Of a stretch of DNA of 38,572 nt, positions 30,028 through 38,289 are shown in pieces. The position numbers and the translations under genes were made by a program. The notes beneath the pieces were generated by a model. That model ran no database searches, was not told where the DNA came from, and was given only the letters and a program-made list of their open reading frames with translations. Location of the stretch: positions 1-38,572 of the forward strand of contig CAJQLX010000051.1 of assembly GCA_905479265.1 (NCBI GenBank). Direction: 5' to 3'. Every line of letters starts with the position of its first letter. The stretch's first letter is position 1. Source of the DNA: an uncultured Alphaproteobacteria bacterium (lineage in GTDB: Bacteria > Pseudomonadota > Alphaproteobacteria > UBA7985).

Positions 30028-31497
30028 ATGCGGCTTTCTCTTGCATTTGTTCGGTTTTTGTTTCATTGGGGTTTTATGACGGAAGACATACTCATTTTCA
30101 TCGACGCACTCCCGGACTGGGTGCTGATTGCCGTGCCCATGCTGCTGGCGGCGCTGTTTGGCTGGGTTTGCGCGGGCTTGTGGCAGCGCGGCACCTTGCA
30201 CGAGGCACAGCGGGCCGCGGCGACCGCCGATGCGCAGTTGGAAGCCGTGCGAGAGCAACTGGTCCAGCGAGAGGCGCAGGCGAATGAACTGCGTGATGGC
30301 ACGACGGATCTTGCCGCTGAAAACAGTGCGCTGCGCGCAAGGTTGGAGGCGCAGGCGAGCCAGTTCGCGCAGCAAGCTAAGACCTTGGGTGACGTGCGCG
30401 GTGAATTGGAAAAAGAGATGAAATTGCTGGCGCAGCAGGCGTTGCAGTCCAATCAGCAAAACTTCATCACGATGGCCAATCAGGTGTTTGAAAAGCATCG
30501 GACAGCGGCTTCTGGCGATCTGGCGCAGAAGAAAGAGTCGATCGCGGCCATGTTGAAGCCCTTGGGTGAGACGGTCGCTCGCTACCAAAAAGAGCAGCGC
30601 GAGGCTTACGGTAACCTCAGTCAGGAAGTTCAATCGCTGGCCCGGCAGTCGGCGACGGCTGCCTCTGCGACGGGTAAACTGGTCAACGCGTTGCGCGCCT
30701 CGCCTAAGACGCGCGGACGGTGGGGTGAGCATCAGCTCAAGACGGTTCTTGAGCTTGCCGGCATGTCTGAGCACGTTGATTTTGAGACTGAAAAGACCTT
30801 GCAGGGCATGGAAGGCACGGTCCGGCCCGACGCCGTGATTCGGCTGCCAGGGGAGCGTTTCATTGTTGTTGATGCAAAAACGTCCTTATCTGGCTATCTG
30901 GAAGCCCTTGAGACCGATGATCCGGCTTTGCAAGACGCCGCGTTGCTGAAGCACGCCAAAGAAATACGGTCGCACATGCGGGGGTTGGCGGAAAAGAAGT
31001 ATTGGACGGCCCTGCCGTTCACGCCTGACTTCGTGGCCATGTTTATTCCGGGCGAGAACTTCTTTGCCGCGGCGGCGGAGCGTGACCCGACTTTGTTCGA
31101 AGATGCGGTGGCGAAGAAGGTGTTGATTGTAACGCCGACAACGCTGGTCGCGCTGTCAAAGGCGATTGCCTATGGCTGGCGGCAGGAAACCATGTCCAAA
31201 AACGCGGCAGAAATCGCGGAGACGGGGCAGGAGCTGTACAAGCGCTTGGCCAATCTGGGGCAGCGCGTTTCTGATCTCGGTGATGCCTTGACGCAGTCAG
31301 TCAATCGGTACAACGGCTTCATTGGAACGCTGGAGGGTCAAGTCATGCCCCAAGCGCGCAAGTTCAACGATCTGCAGGTCGAAGGATCCCAGGATCCATT
31401 GCCCAAGCTGGAGGTTCTGGATGCCGATCCGCGTGACCCGAAGCGTGGCCGGGATTTGCAGTTCGATTTCGACGTTCCACCCAAGCAAGTTCAGTAG
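30028..31497 (+). CDS. rmuC: DNA recombination protein RmuC
   Basis: The 489-residue protein has a short N-terminal membrane segment ('VLIAVPMLLAALFGWVCAGLW'), a long coiled coil (~residues 55-190, rich in A/E/Q heptads) and the RmuC nuclease-like domain with the family marks 'KTRGRWGEHQLKTVLELAGM' and 'VVDAKTSLSGYLEAL'. RmuC limits DNA inversions and rearrangements, probably as a PD-(D/E)XK-type nuclease tethered to the membrane. ATG 30028 has AGGA five nt upstream; ATG 30076 (MTEDIL) is a fair alternative that keeps the membrane segment. It is divergent from the small membrane protein gene. A small hairpin (TTCCCGG/CCGGGAA) follows the stop but lacks a T-run. Confidence 0.93.
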   Translation: MRLSLAFVRFLFHWGFMTEDILIFIDALPDWVLIAVPMLLAALFGWVCAGLWQRGTLHEAQRAAATADAQLEAVREQLVQREAQANELRDGTTDLAAENSALRARLEAQASQFAQQAKTLGDVRGELEKEMKLLAQQALQSNQQNFITMANQVFEKHRTAASGDLAQKKESIAAMLKPLGETVARYQKEQREAYGNLSQEVQSLARQSATAASATGKLVNALRASPKTRGRWGEHQLKTVLELAGMSEHVDFETEKTLQGMEGTVRPDAVIRLPGERFIVVDAKTSLSGYLEALETDDPALQDAALLKHAKEIRSHMRGLAEKKYWTALPFTPDFVAMFIPGENFFAAAAERDPTLFEDAVAKKVLIVTPTTLVALSKAIAYGWRQETMSKNAAEIAETGQELYKRLANLGQRVSDLGDALTQSVNRYNGFIGTLEGQVMPQARKFNDLQVEGSQDPLPKLEVLDADPRDPKRGRDLQFDFDVPPKQVQ

Positions 31498-31823
31498 GTT
31501 TCCCGGCGAGTCTGATCCCGGGAACGGCGCATTCGCGTATAATGCGGGAATGATGCGCGATTCGTGGCGTTAGGCCTGTAACACGTCGCAATCCCGCCCT
31601 AGTTGCGCCTCAAATCGCCATTTCCCCTGCGTCAATACCCTGTCAAACGCAGATTCGGGCCGAAAAAGAGAAAAAAGGGTTTAAATTTCATCTAAAGTGT
31701 TTTTTACCGCTACCTATGTATTCGCGCGAAGACCATCCGTGTTTTGCACGCGTGTAGTTTGAGGCCAACCTGTTCGGTACTGAGCAGGACGCCGCGCTCA
31801 TCATGGTGACGGAGATGACGACA
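31498..31823 (+). promoter_or_regulatory. 326-bp leader of the large surface-protein gene
   Basis: No gene is seen. It holds a hairpin TTCCCGG-11nt-CCGGGAA right after rmuC (31500-31524), a nested inverted repeat CGCATT-CGCGTAT-AATGCG (31528-31546) that includes a TATAAT hexamer (31538-31543) without a good -35, and an AT-rich tract at ~31660-31720. A long untranslated leader is plausible for a highly expressed surface protein. Confidence 0.4.
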
Positions 31824-34800
31824 ATGATGTTAGACAGCCAGGACGCAAGCCAAGTTCTGACCAACGACCCCGCTTTTGAGCCGATGGAACGTCGGCAAGT
31901 GGCCAAGAAGAACTTGCGTGGAAAGGGCGGCGCGTTGATGGCGTCCTCCGCGATGATTGCTGCGGCAGCGGCGTTAACGATCGGCGGCGAAGCCGTGGCA
32001 CAGGGTGTACCGTCTGGCTTCGCGCCAGCACCATCCGATGTCGTGTCCTACGTCCAGCTGTCCAACGGCTCCGTTTTGGTGCAGTTGGCCAACCAGCAGT
32101 CCCTGTTGGTGACCTCCAACAACTTCTTCATCGACGGCAGCGGCGTGCTCTACTTGAGCCCCAGCGTCTCGTCCGGCATTTCCGGTGGTGGCGCCGCCGT
32201 ATCCAGCGCCATGACCGCCACAACCGGCTTCCCAACGCCATCCGCGCCAATCGGCACGACGAACTTGGGCCAGACGTCCTCCGGCGTGATCTTCGATGAC
32301 GTCAGCGCCGCAGCATCGTCCGGCGGCATTCTCGGCACCATCACCGGCGGCCCGGGCCTCTTCGGCTTAGGCACCATCGGCACCGTCGCAGCAATCGGCC
32401 TCGGCGGCGGCGCAATCCTGCTCGCAGCCAACGCCATCCGCGCGCAGTTGTCCGACGACGACGACGCAGCCACCGGCAACCAAGCCGCCTCCGTCGCTGT
32501 CATGGACGATGATGTTGAGGTTGGTGAGACCGACGGCACGCTGACCTACGCCATCACCGACCAAGACGGCATCGACGAAAGCGACCTGATCGCCTCCCTC
32601 GAAGCCGGCCTCGACGGCGCATCCACCATCGCCTCGGTCTTCCCCAACGGCGCGACAGTCTCGACCGAGCGCACCGGCTCCGGCCTGGTTGATGGGACCG
32701 AAGACACCTACCGCTCCATCAACGTCACGCTGACCGGCGACATTTCCGGCAGCTTGAACGTGGGCGAGTTCACCGGCCCGTCCGTTTCCTTTACCGATGC
32801 CGCGGGCAATGACGAGACCGTCAACCTCGCCCTCAACATCACCTCCGGCACCGCGGGCACCACCGGCAATACCGGCAGCACGGGCAACACCGGCACCTCG
32901 TCGCTGGAGCTGAACGCAGCCGATGGCGGCACCTACACCATCCCGCAAGGCGGCACCTACTTGTTCCGCGCTACCGACAGCGAAGGGGACACCGTCTCCT
33001 ACGAGATCGACAACAACCCAACCGGCGTCGGCATTGACAGCAACACCGGCTTGGTGACAGTCGCCAGCTCTGTTGCGACGGGCAACCACACCATCACGGT
33101 GACCGCGACCTCGACCAATTCGGACGGCTCCGTCGATACGGATACCGAGACCTACAACATCGAAGTCACGTCCAACGGCTCCACCTCGCCGACCAACACG
33201 GTTGACGCGGACTTTGACAGCACGGGCGCAGGGTTCAGCACCCTGAACGGCCAGAACATCACCGACAGTTCGCTCGCGACCAACGATGATGACGAGTTCG
33301 AAGTGCCAAACGCCACCGATCTGGCCAACTCCTACGTGATCGACGGCTTGGCCGGCGCGGATACGCTGTACTTCTCCGAGTTCGGCGCGACCTACCACCT
33401 CGACCCCACCGACCAGAACAGCTTCGAAGACGTTGCCGGCTTCGAAACCCTCACGCTGCTCTCCGGCGTAGACCTCGAAATCAACGGCGGCGTGCTTGAT
33501 AGCAGCAGCACCGGCGACATCGAGTATATTCAGGGGACGACCGAAAACCGCGTGACGCTGGTCAACACCGACGCTGACATGGGCTTGGATGTTTCCCTGA
33601 CGGGCATCGAGACCATCGACATGAACAACTATGACCTCACGCTCGATTACGCCGATCTCGCCGGCGTTGATATGATCGAGGGCGATACCGAGTCCGTGCT
33701 CGTGTTCACCGGTCAGTTCACCTACGACTTCGCCGACGCCATGATCGACACCACCGACGTGGTGCGCTTGGGCATCGACGCGGGCAATTACGACTACAGC
33801 CTCACGCTCGACGGCATCCACGACGAAGACGTCACCCAGATCTACGCCTACGGCGAAAACCAGATCGAAGGCGACGTGATGATCGACACGCGTGAAAACG
33901 CGAAAGTCACGCTGATCGACCTTGCCGGTGACCAATACACCACCGGCGGCCTGTCCGGCTCCTCCAACATCTTCGCGACCTATGATGATGAGTTGACCAT
34001 CCTCGGCGGCGACAACGATGACGACGTAGACCTGACCCTCGACAGCGATGTCGAAGACGGCGAGTTGCACATCGACCTCGGCGACGATGCGCAGGATACG
34101 CTGAACATCAACCTGAACGGGGACGAGATCGACACACGCGGCTTTGGTCGCCACATCGACCACGTCGAGTACGTCAACGTTGACGCGCCACAGGGCGACG
34201 GCGAAGCGCACTTGCAGTTCAACGGGTCCAGCGAAGACGTCAGCACCCTGCGCGTGCTGGATATGTCCGACCTGTCCGAAGACGGCGGCATCTACCTCGC
34301 CGGTGATCTGTCACAAACCTCCGGCTACCGCGCTGATACGGTCAGCAGCATTGGCTTTGTCGCGGATATCAGCTCCTTTGAGTTCGCGAACATCGCATCC
34401 ACGGCACCGCTGGCGGGCGATACCTCCGCTGGTACGTTCCAAGAGCTGCTGATGATCGACGGTTATGTCAGCGATGACGACCTCGAAATCACCATGACCC
34501 CGGGCGACGACGTGATCGAAATGATCATCGGTGAATCCGAATACCTCGTAACGCTGTCTGCCTCTGGCACGCAGTACACGCAGGAAGTCAACGCAGCCGC
34601 TACCACGTTTACGGTGCCTCAGTTGTCCATGCGCAACATCGCAAACCTCGGCAACGGCAACCAGTCGTTCCTGAGCACGACCGCAGCAACCACGCTTGGC
34701 GGTTCAGTGGACGGCGTGACGCTGACCAACACCATCGCCGAAGGCGCGGGTGAAGTTGACCTCGAACTCGGCGGCGGCGATGACCAAATCAGCCTCGTGC

Positions 34801-35408
34801 TCGGTTCGGCGCAAACCTCAAACGTCACCCTGCACGTGGCGCGCGCGGATGCGGACGACTTCGACACCATCGACTTCGACGTGCTCGAAGACATGGGCGT
34901 ACAGGCCGTTGCACAAGCGAACAGCGCAACGGGCAACGCCTACTTCGCCGTCGATGCTTTGGGGAACGCCAGCGGTCTGGAAATCGACTTCCAAGACGAC
35001 GTGACACAGATCCTCACGGACGTGAGCGCCATTGACTCCGGCTCGATCGACGTTGCGAACTCGACCCAAGGCACCGTCATCGTCTACGGCATGAACACCA
35101 ACTCGGTGCAAAAAGGTTTGCTGTACGATTACGATGGTGATGGCCAGTTGTCCGATGGCGATACCGTCATCGACCTGACCGACGCCTTGCTGGCACAGGG
35201 ACAGGCTGCCGGGGCGGCCTTTGGCTCCGTTGGCATCTGGATTGACTCCGATGGCGACGGCGCACTCACGGGGGATGTGGCGACGGAGTTGTATGCCTCC
35301 AACGCCTCCATCATCAACGCGACTCCACAGTCCATCGGGATGATCACAGACGGCCTCGATTACATCGAGTTCGCGCTGTCCGGTGGCGACCTTGTGGACG
35401 TTGCCTAG
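31824..35408 (+). CDS. Very large surface protein, S-layer/adhesin-like, Ca-binding C-terminus
   Basis: The product is about 1,194 residues. After a ~35-residue polar leader comes a signal-like hydrophobic stretch ('ALMASSAMIAAAAALTIGG' then EAVAQG), and at ~180-206 a second hydrophobic Gly/Ala segment. A cadherin-like stretch (~residues 360-455) has 'ATDSEGDTVSYEIDNNPTG'. The centre is a long series of Asp/Thr/Gly-rich beta strands. Near 1102-1113 lies an EF-hand loop DYDGDGQLSDGD, with a second partial one (DSDGDGALTGD, ~1141). I see no cysteine and very few lysines. Codons end overwhelmingly in C, a sign of high expression. The start 31824 is chosen for GGAG 9 nt upstream; ATG 31803 is an alternative. 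An abundant S-layer or adhesin-like protein is the best guess; no RTX repeats or autotransporter barrel are visible. Confidence 0.75.
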   Translation: MMLDSQDASQVLTNDPAFEPMERRQVAKKNLRGKGGALMASSAMIAAAAALTIGGEAVAQGVPSGFAPAPSDVVSYVQLSNGSVLVQLANQQSLLVTSNNFFIDGSGVLYLSPSVSSGISGGGAAVSSAMTATTGFPTPSAPIGTTNLGQTSSGVIFDDVSAAASSGGILGTITGGPGLFGLGTIGTVAAIGLGGGAILLAANAIRAQLSDDDDAATGNQAASVAVMDDDVEVGETDGTLTYAITDQDGIDESDLIASLEAGLDGASTIASVFPNGATVSTERTGSGLVDGTEDTYRSINVTLTGDISGSLNVGEFTGPSVSFTDAAGNDETVNLALNITSGTAGTTGNTGSTGNTGTSSLELNAADGGTYTIPQGGTYLFRATDSEGDTVSYEIDNNPTGVGIDSNTGLVTVASSVATGNHTITVTATSTNSDGSVDTDTETYNIEVTSNGSTSPTNTVDADFDSTGAGFSTLNGQNITDSSLATNDDDEFEVPNATDLANSYVIDGLAGADTLYFSEFGATYHLDPTDQNSFEDVAGFETLTLLSGVDLEINGGVLDSSSTGDIEYIQGTTENRVTLVNTDADMGLDVSLTGIETIDMNNYDLTLDYADLAGVDMIEGDTESVLVFTGQFTYDFADAMIDTTDVVRLGIDAGNYDYSLTLDGIHDEDVTQIYAYGENQIEGDVMIDTRENAKVTLIDLAGDQYTTGGLSGSSNIFATYDDELTILGGDNDDDVDLTLDSDVEDGELHIDLGDDAQDTLNINLNGDEIDTRGFGRHIDHVEYVNVDAPQGDGEAHLQFNGSSEDVSTLRVLDMSDLSEDGGIYLAGDLSQTSGYRADTVSSIGFVADISSFEFANIASTAPLAGDTSAGTFQELLMIDGYVSDDDLEITMTPGDDVIEMIIGESEYLVTLSASGTQYTQEVNAAATTFTVPQLSMRNIANLGNGNQSFLSTTAATTLGGSVDGVTLTNTIAEGAGEVDLELGGGDDQISLVLGSAQTSNVTLHVARADADDFDTIDFDVLEDMGVQAVAQANSATGNAYFAVDALGNASGLEIDFQDDVTQILTDVSAIDSGSIDVANSTQGTVIVYGMNTNSVQKGLLYDYDGDGQLSDGDTVIDLTDALLAQGQAAGAAFGSVGIWIDSDGDGALTGDVATELYASNASIINATPQSIGMITDGLDYIEFALSGGDLVDVA

Positions 35409-35475
35409 CGCCAACAACCAACCACACGACCCAGTAAACTAAGGCATTTAAGCCACCCCAGGGGAACATTTCAAA

Positions 35476-35510
35476 GGGGGTCCGCGCCAACGCGTGCGGG
35501 CCTCCTCTTT
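35476..35510 (+). terminator. Hairpin between the two large surface-protein genes
   Basis: GGGGGTCCGC (35476-35485) pairs with GCGGGCCTCC (35496-35505) through 10 bp including two G-T pairs, loop of 10 nt, followed by TCTTT. The T-run is imperfect, so it may end most but not all transcripts of the first gene, or protect its 3' end. AAGGA for the next gene follows. Confidence 0.5.
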
Positions 35511-35538
35511 CCAACGCTAGATCTTAAGGAACGAGATA

Positions 35539-38049
35539 ATGGCGAACCTACTTTCCAGCTTTCTGAACGGAAGCAGCACGTTTACCTACAACAACGGCAC
35601 AAACGTTATCCCGAGTTACACCCTCGTCCAGCCAACGTTTTCCAACACGTCCACGGGCGCGTCGATCTTCAACCAAACCTTTGGCTCCAGCAGCAGCTTC
35701 GGAAATTCCCTGCTGTTCGGTTCGTCCTTAGGCGGCTCGACGCTGACCGGCAGCTTTGGAAACAGCTTTAACGTCGGCGGTTTCAACACCTCCTTCAACT
35801 ACGGCTCGCTCGGCAACGGCTTCGGCTTTGGCACAATAGCTCGCACTTCGACGACGCCAACGACCACGACGACCCCTTCGGGAACGACGATTGCGACGAA
35901 GCAGATTGCTGAATCTAATGCAGCGAATGATTCAGTTCTGTCGTTTGTTACCTCTGATTTCGCCTACGCGAATGGCGATGCCGTCGATAGTTTGCAGATT
36001 TCTGTTCTTCCAGAATACGGCACTTTGGAGCTGAATGGTGCTGCCGTGTCTTTGAATCAGTACATCGACGCTGATGACCTGAGTGACTTGAGCTATGAAC
36101 CAGACGTGGATTTTGATGGCACTGACTATTTTTCCGTCAAGCTCAGCACGGATGGTACGACCTACGACAGCTCGAATTCGAATGTCACCATATCTGTTCT
36201 AGGTGAGAACGATGCGCCAACGTTGGACGCTACTTCGCTCATTTCTGTTGTTGAAGGTGAAACCGCAACTAACGTCGGCTCGGCGATGGTTAATGCCTTT
36301 AATGATGTAGATACAGGTGACTCGATCGGGTCGTTAACAATCACCAGTATCTCAACTTACCAGTACGGCACTCTTTCCTACGTTTCTGATAGCGGAAGCA
36401 CGATAACAATTTCAGACAGTTCGTTAATTGGTTATGAGTTAAGTCCAACTGAGGCTAATTCATTAAAATTCTCTGCTTTGGATAATTCGGTCGCTTCTGG
36501 GAGTTACCCGCCCGTAAAAATAAATTTTGACGTCACTGACAGTTATGGCGTTTTGAATGCTACTGCTGACGAAGGCACAATTAGTATTCAATTAAACGAC
36601 GGTAATGATGCTCCAACGTTTGCAGCCACAACAAAGACCTACAATACAGTAGAAAATGACACTGCCATAACAGGCATGGTGCCAAATCCTGCTGAAGATG
36701 AGGAATCTAATTCACTGCTGACATACAGCATTGCTGGAACAGACTCTAGTTTCTTTAGCGTCAATTCTGCGAACGGGGCCATTACCTTCAATGACGCACC
36801 TGACCATGAAGATCATCAAGATTCCGACGTTAATGGCACCTATGAGCTAACACTTACTGCCACTGATCCGCAGGGTGCGACAGCAGTACAATCACTTAAG
36901 GTATTAGTGGGCAATCAAATACAATCGTTAAATTTGACCGCTCTGAGCTCTGCAATCACGATTGATGAAGGTGAAACTGCGATTACAACTGTTACTGCAG
37001 GGACTAACGATGTTAGTAACTCAATTTCATACAGTATTTCTGGGACAGACGCAGATTTGTTCACAATTGATGAGGATAACGGTACGCTTTCTTTCGTTTC
37101 GGAACCAGATGCAGAAAACCCGGACGACTCAAGTAGTAATAACAGCTATTCAATCACAGTGAAAGCGACTGACGAATCAGAAGCAGTATCGGCTGCAACA
37201 AAAGCAGTCACGATTACCGTCAATGATATTGAAGATGAAAATGTAGAATTTATTGCAGCATCAGCACCATCAACTAGTACTCCTGCATCAGATTATATTC
37301 TGGAATCGACCAATGAAGGCGACCTAGAAGTTTTGCTAGTCGAAGGATATACGGCATCCCCGGCTGAAAATCTGATTGCGCTTAGCTTCACTAATGGTGA
37401 GTCTAGTTTGACGGGCGACCTTGGACTTACTCCAAATCTGACCTATGACTTGGAAAACAGCGCTGGAACTACTAACTTTACTGTTTCAACAGCATCAAAT
37501 GGTAGTGGCGCGACGGCCAATTATTCTCAAGTTTACATCCAGTATTCGTCTACTTCCACTGATACTTTAGATTTTGAAGAAGCGGATGAGATTACGCTTA
37601 CACTTGTGGCGACGGATAATGAAGGTACGTCAGCTCAGACAGACGTGACTATAACAATTTTGGACGATAACGAGTCGCCTGAATACGACGCGCCAGCAAG
37701 AGCTGGCGTAGCCGTAGGGGGTACCGCGCCGATTGGTGATAGCATCTTCCGGAGTATGACAGATCCGGAAAATGATGCCCTTACTTTTAAGATTACTGGT
37801 ATGTCAACTACCCAGTCTGTGAATCTACCGGGCGGTGACGTTGAGTATGACTGGACGGGTTTAGGTCATTACGTTGAGCTTACACCCGGCCCATCTGCTC
37901 CCACATTGAACGAGGTTGAGGTTCGTTCTCTAAGGTTCGTCGAAGATGACGGGGATTTGGGAGTTATAACGCTGAGCTATGAAGCAATCGATAATGATGG
38001 GTCTCAGATCGCTAATACGGACGGCCAGATTGAAATTTTGATTTTCTAA
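35539..38049 (+). CDS. Cadherin-like repeat surface protein with FG/Ser-rich N-terminus
   Basis: The 836-residue protein has no signal peptide. Residues 1-~105 are low-complexity Phe/Gly/Asn/Ser (SSFGNSLLFGSSLGGSTLTG and similar), followed by a Thr/Pro linker (~103-118). From ~125 a chain of Ig/cadherin-like domains follows: one with 'LSDLSYEPDVDFDGTDYFSV', then ones opening at NDAPT (~224 and ~356), cadherin units with 'GTDSSFFSVNSANGAITF' and 'GTDADLFTIDEDNGTLSF', and two more to the end. The C-terminus 'GQIEILIF' is acidic then hydrophobic, as in many type I secretion substrates, but no RTX repeats or transporter genes are present. No cysteine was seen. AAGGA precedes the ATG. Codon use is C-rich up to ~residue 115, then clearly more AT-rich, so the gene looks like a mosaic. 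Confidence 0.76.
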   Translation: MANLLSSFLNGSSTFTYNNGTNVIPSYTLVQPTFSNTSTGASIFNQTFGSSSSFGNSLLFGSSLGGSTLTGSFGNSFNVGGFNTSFNYGSLGNGFGFGTIARTSTTPTTTTTPSGTTIATKQIAESNAANDSVLSFVTSDFAYANGDAVDSLQISVLPEYGTLELNGAAVSLNQYIDADDLSDLSYEPDVDFDGTDYFSVKLSTDGTTYDSSNSNVTISVLGENDAPTLDATSLISVVEGETATNVGSAMVNAFNDVDTGDSIGSLTITSISTYQYGTLSYVSDSGSTITISDSSLIGYELSPTEANSLKFSALDNSVASGSYPPVKINFDVTDSYGVLNATADEGTISIQLNDGNDAPTFAATTKTYNTVENDTAITGMVPNPAEDEESNSLLTYSIAGTDSSFFSVNSANGAITFNDAPDHEDHQDSDVNGTYELTLTATDPQGATAVQSLKVLVGNQIQSLNLTALSSAITIDEGETAITTVTAGTNDVSNSISYSISGTDADLFTIDEDNGTLSFVSEPDAENPDDSSSNNSYSITVKATDESEAVSAATKAVTITVNDIEDENVEFIAASAPSTSTPASDYILESTNEGDLEVLLVEGYTASPAENLIALSFTNGESSLTGDLGLTPNLTYDLENSAGTTNFTVSTASNGSGATANYSQVYIQYSSTSTDTLDFEEADEITLTLVATDNEGTSAQTDVTITILDDNESPEYDAPARAGVAVGGTAPIGDSIFRSMTDPENDALTFKITGMSTTQSVNLPGGDVEYDWTGLGHYVELTPGPSAPTLNEVEVRSLRFVEDDGDLGVITLSYEAIDNDGSQIANTDGQIEILIF

Positions 38050-38082
38050 TTTGGATGGTTTCCAATTAGAGATAATTAGAGA

Positions 38083-38107
38083 GGGGCGCTTTTGCGTCCC
38101 TTTTTTT
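38083..38107 (+). terminator. Intrinsic terminator after the cadherin-like gene
   Basis: GGGGCGC (38083-38089), loop TTTT, GCGTCCC (38094-38100) and seven T residues form a standard terminator 34 bp after the stop. Confidence 0.9.
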
Positions 38108-38176
38108 GTGTTGATTTTCTATTTTTGCGGAGGGGGATGTGTTGGGGATGATCGGTTTTGTATTGGGGGGTTGAGG

Positions 38177-38223
38177 GTTTTGTAGCGCGCGTGGCGCGCT
38201 GGTCCTCGATGGCGATACAAAAC
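38177..38223. repeat. Nested palindromic element
   Basis: GTTTTGT (38177-38183) and ACAAAAC (38217-38223) enclose a second perfect hairpin AGCGCGC-GTG-GCGCGCT (38184-38200). TGTAGCG/CGCTACA provides an alternative pairing. It stands in a gene-free, G-rich/C-rich segment after the terminator and may belong to the same class of structured repeats as the next element. Confidence 0.55.
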
Positions 38224-38289
38224 GCTACATCCGGTGCGGCCCCCCATTCCACCCCCACCATCCCAGCATTCCCCCACCAATCCTGACGG

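Noticed and set aside
32367-34211. 614-codon open frame on the minus strand opposite the large surface gene
   Set aside because: The C-ending codons of the plus-strand gene remove stops from the antisense frame. The product is Val/Gly-rich without a start signal or family features.
35539-38049. RTX calcium-binding adhesin
   Set aside because: No GGxGxDxxx nonapeptide repeats were seen in either large protein, and no type I secretion genes lie in the window.
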